Assembly: GCF_003003885.1 (NCBI RefSeq) | Contig: NZ_PVWN01000037.1 | Location: 1 to 44,003, forward strand | Length of the DNA: 44,003 nt | Source: Chlorogloea sp. CCALA 695 | GTDB taxonomy: Bacteria; Cyanobacteriota; Cyanobacteriia; Cyanobacteriales; Chroococcidiopsidaceae | Direction of reading: 5' to 3' | Shown here: positions 41,751 through 44,003 of the stretch, piece after piece | Numbering within the stretch: position 1 is the first letter of the stretch | Layout of the letters: every line of letters begins with the position of its first letter | The notes under the pieces: model-generated | Told to the model about the DNA's origin: nothing | Databases searched by the model: none | What the model saw: the letters and a program-made list of their open reading frames with translations, nothing else | Made by a program: the position numbers and the translations under genes

Positions 41751-42053
41751 CTACAATTTTAGCGGCTCAATTTTCTCTATTTCTGCTGCTTCCTTCTTTT
41801 GTGCATGGTACAAATCCCATCGAAGCTGAAGGTTTAGCCAGAAGTCGGGTGACATTCCAAAGAATTTAGCCAAGCGCAACGCAGTTGCAGCAGTAATTCC
41901 CCTTTTACCATTAATAATCTCATTAATCCGTTGGTAGGAAACTCCAATCTCTTGAGCAAGAGTAACCTGCGTAATGTTTAGAGGCTCAAGAAACTCCTGT
42001 TTCAACATTTCTCCAGGATGCGTTGGAACTCTGTGGGTAGGAATGCGAACCAT
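41751..42053 (-). CDS. higA: HigA-family antitoxin
   Basis: ATG 42053 begins MVRIPTHRVPTHPGEMLKQE, the typical start; the longer frame overlaps the toxin gene. 100 residues, a helix-turn-helix protein with ITQVTLAQEIGVSYQRINEI. It neutralises and, with HigB, represses the operon. It follows higB by 25 bp; toxin-first order is usual for hig loci. Confidence 0.9.
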   Translation of the reverse strand: MVRIPTHRVPTHPGEMLKQEFLEPLNITQVTLAQEIGVSYQRINEIINGKRGITAATALRLAKFFGMSPDFWLNLQLRWDLYHAQKKEAAEIEKIEPLKL

Positions 42054-42078
42054 CTTAGTTGCCTGTAAATAAGTGTTT

Positions 42079-42372
42079 TTAGTGGTAGTCAAGAATTTCA
42101 ACCTCAGTAGCACCATTGTTTGTCAAAATAAAGCAGATACGGTACTGGTCATTAATCCGAATGCTGTGCTGACCAGTGCGATCGCCTTTCAAGGCTTCCA
42201 ATCTATTGCCTAGTGGAACGCGAAGGTCATTCAGTTCAACGGCAGAATCGATTTGGTCTAACTTTCTAAATGCCACATCAAATAAAGTTTGAGGGCAGGT
42301 TTTACGTGCGGACTTTGTATTTTCACCATTAAAAATATCTTGAGTGCCTACGTCCTTAAAAGACAATATCAT
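42079..42372 (-). CDS. higB: HigB-family toxin (RelE-fold mRNA interferase)
   Basis: 97 residues: KTCPQTLFDVAFRKLDQIDS, LRVPLGNRLEALKGDRTGQ, HSIRINDQYRICFIL. This is the HigB/YoeB-like RelE fold that cleaves ribosome-bound mRNA. AAGGTG precedes ATG 42372. The C-terminal EVEILDYH is typical. Confidence 0.9.
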   Translation of the reverse strand: MILSFKDVGTQDIFNGENTKSARKTCPQTLFDVAFRKLDQIDSAVELNDLRVPLGNRLEALKGDRTGQHSIRINDQYRICFILTNNGATEVEILDYH

Positions 42373-42461
42373 ACTAACACCTTATCACGGTCATCATGCT
42401 ATCGTGCTACAGCATAGCAAACTATAGTTTATAGTATGTTTGTACTAAAAGTGAGCAATTG

Positions 42462-43199
42462 TCAAAGACCAGGTACAAGGCGCAATATATTTTGAGTCAA
42501 CAACGAATTGAATTGCATTAGTAAAGATTGAGCGATTACTGGATCGGTTAGTAACACCCCTACTTCAATATTGCGCTCGTGAGCAGCTTCAGTAAAATTT
42601 GCTGAGGTTATAAATGAATGCTGGTTATCTACAACAATACATTTAGCGTGTAAGCAAGCTTTTTGTTGAGTATTTATAGAGAGCGATCGCGGGTCGTAAA
42701 AAACTTGTGGCAATCGCTTCCCCAACCAAATTTCCTGACGAAAGGTGTTCGCAAACTCTCGCAGTAAGATTAAATCTACTACTTGGCTGCCATGAGGACG
42801 ATGAATGTTGAGAAACATCTGGACTTCAAGTTGCGGATTAGCATCCATTCGTTCGGCAAGAACTTGGAACAATTTTTGAGCTTTTTCGCCCCGATCAACT
42901 GCAAAGCTAGAAACAAGCACGCTTTTTTTAGCCGCACTAAACAGTTCGCACACGACAATGCTAGTATCTCGACTTTGGGAACCGATTGTTTCTGGACCGC
43001 TCCATACTAAGTTGATGCGATCGCTCATTTCTTGAGATACCGTGGGTTCGGCAGCTAACAGCCGCAGAATGTAAGCAATATGCTTGCACGACAAGCCCTC
43101 AGCACTTAAACAATTGAGTTTTTCAAGCATTTCTTGGCTCAGTGCTGCTGGAATATAACTAGCAATAGCTGATACCAATTTAAATTGATAAAGTGACAA
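42462..43199 (-). CDS. Phospholipase D-like protein, DrmC (DISARM-associated) family
   Basis: 245 residues with an N-terminal helical part and one HKD motif (HAKCIVVDNQHSFITSANFT). LVWSGPETIGSQSRDTSIVV, VEMFLNIHRP-like, YDPRSLS and AAHERNIEVGVLL match DrmC, the accessory PLD protein of DISARM anti-phage systems. No drmA, drmB or methyltransferase gene is in the window. One HKD per chain implies a dimer. The start is TTG 43199 with no clear ribosome site, so it is uncertain. It may be an orphan or solo nuclease, or the edge of a DISARM locus that continues to the right beyond the IS5 relic. Confidence 0.75.
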   Translation of the reverse strand: MSLYQFKLVSAIASYIPAALSQEMLEKLNCLSAEGLSCKHIAYILRLLAAEPTVSQEMSDRINLVWSGPETIGSQSRDTSIVVCELFSAAKKSVLVSSFAVDRGEKAQKLFQVLAERMDANPQLEVQMFLNIHRPHGSQVVDLILLREFANTFRQEIWLGKRLPQVFYDPRSLSINTQQKACLHAKCIVVDNQHSFITSANFTEAAHERNIEVGVLLTDPVIAQSLLMQFNSLLTQNILRLVPGL

Positions 43200-43276
43200 A
43201 TGACGTAAACTCAGAAGTGTAGTTTAGGGTTGTCCCAATGGCTGGCATTACCTCCATTAAAGTGAAAGAAAGTCTA

Positions 43277-44003
43277 GGGCGTATCTGCAAAGTCTGGATG
43301 TAGCGTAATGAGCTATTTCAACCAAATAAGAATTGCTGCAATCGTCAGCATTGCTAGATAATTCTCGGCTCGTTTTTCATAACGAGTAGCGACCCGACGA
43401 AACTGCTTGAGTCGATTGATTAGCCGTTCAATGCGGTTGCGCTCTCGGTACAGTCCACGATTGAAGCGAGGTTTGTGTTTAGCGTTTTTACGCTTGGGGA
43501 TGATGGGCGTGGTGTGCTGACAACGTAAAGTACGACGAATCCTCTGCGCGACAAGCGCCCTTATCGCCTAATAAATAACGAGGGCGTTGCTTGGGTTTTC
43601 CTCGCCTAATGCGCTTAACCTTTAGTGCAGTATTAAGGCAGGGAGAATCCTTTGACATCACTGCATTGTCCTGGCGTTAAGACAAACTGCATTGGTTTGC
43701 CCATGCCTTCGGCTTGGATATGGATTTTGGTGCTGAAGCCGCCCTTTGAGCGTCCGAGTGCCTCTTGGGCTTGAAAATCCTGGACACTGAGCGATTGTTG
43801 TCCTGCAAGTTGTTCCCCCTTTTTGCTCCGGTGGCGTGTTGGTGAGCGCGGACAATGGTGCTATCGATAAAATGTACTTCCCAATCGATTTGATTGGGAA
43901 GTCGGCGCTTTGTTGCAAGCGATTTAACAGCAATTTGCGATCAAACCAGCCACAAAAAGAGCTATTTAATAGGGCTGAAAAACAGACCACAATGATGAAA
44001 CCA
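43277..44003 (-). pseudogene. IS5-family transposase remnant (cut by window end)
   Basis: On the minus strand FIDSTIVRAHQHATGAK (first catalytic Asp), then after frame changes STKIHIQAEGMGKPMQFVLT and near the C terminus RNRIERLINRLKQFRRVATR, YEKRAENYLAMLTIAAIL. These define an IS5/IS427-type transposase. At least two frameshifts, near 43830 and 43570, inactivate it. A possible IS end begins near 43277 (GGGCGTATCTGCAAAG). Confidence 0.8.

Noticed and set aside
1-44003. tRNA genes, rRNA, CRISPR arrays or a replication origin
   Set aside because: None seen on either strand.

Overview
The window looks like a piece of a cyanobacterial chromosome. The palindrome GCGATCGC (HIP1) recurs throughout. 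There are three SLH-OprB outer-membrane porins of the cyanobacterial type, two RNAs matching the glutamine riboswitch (glnA motif), and NtcA-type promoter boxes. I cannot name the species. Xanthine dehydrogenase, guanine deaminase and the rest of purine salvage are not in the window.

The window is almost entirely a nitrogen-scavenging island that takes urate to ammonia. Left arm (369-12297): an M20 allantoate/carbamoyl amidohydrolase; a five-gene minus-strand operon for a polyamine-type ABC importer with an OprB porin inside it; a GntR/FCD regulator; a small protein resembling the C-terminal domain of allophanate hydrolase; an allantoin racemase; and a second porin. Middle (15077-21833): FAD urate hydroxylase (HpxO), HIU hydrolase, a Rieske oxygenase, OHCU decarboxylase, PuuE allantoinase and an NCS2 urate/xanthine permease. 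Right-centre (22192-33234): a BMP/nucleoside-type ABC importer (binding protein, two permeases, double ATPase) interleaved with a nitrilase-fold formamidase, two isochorismatase-type cysteine hydrolases resembling biuret/triuret hydrolases, a ChrR-like cupin broken by an IS, a second stand-alone allophanate-hydrolase C-domain, and a third porin. Right (33448-40703): a complete urease operon, ureABCGDEF, then an exported acetamidase/formamidase. The last 3 kb is accessory: a broken GIY-YIG gene, a higBA toxin-antitoxin pair, an orphan DrmC-like PLD protein and an IS5-family remnant.

Inferred flow: urate or xanthine enters through NCS2. HpxO makes 5-hydroxyisourate, HIUase makes OHCU, and the decarboxylase makes allantoin. 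The racemase and PuuE give allantoate, the M20 amidohydrolase gives ureidoglycine/ureidoglycolate, and the resulting urea goes to urease. The cysteine hydrolases, stand-alone allophanate-type domains and formamidase form a side branch whose substrate I cannot prove; a linear ureide such as triuret or biuret is my best guess.

Regulation visible in the sequence: a recurring AATACTGTATACA motif near the ureide transcription units, probably bound by the local GntR protein; an NtcA box with a well-spaced -10 before the urate permease; and two glutamine riboswitches, each before a small unknown protein. Mobile DNA is dense: a dead tyrosine recombinase, an ISAzo13-like IS, an IS1 remnant, an ISKra4-like IS with a clean 8-bp duplication, and an IS5 remnant. 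This fits an island acquired or reshaped by transposition.
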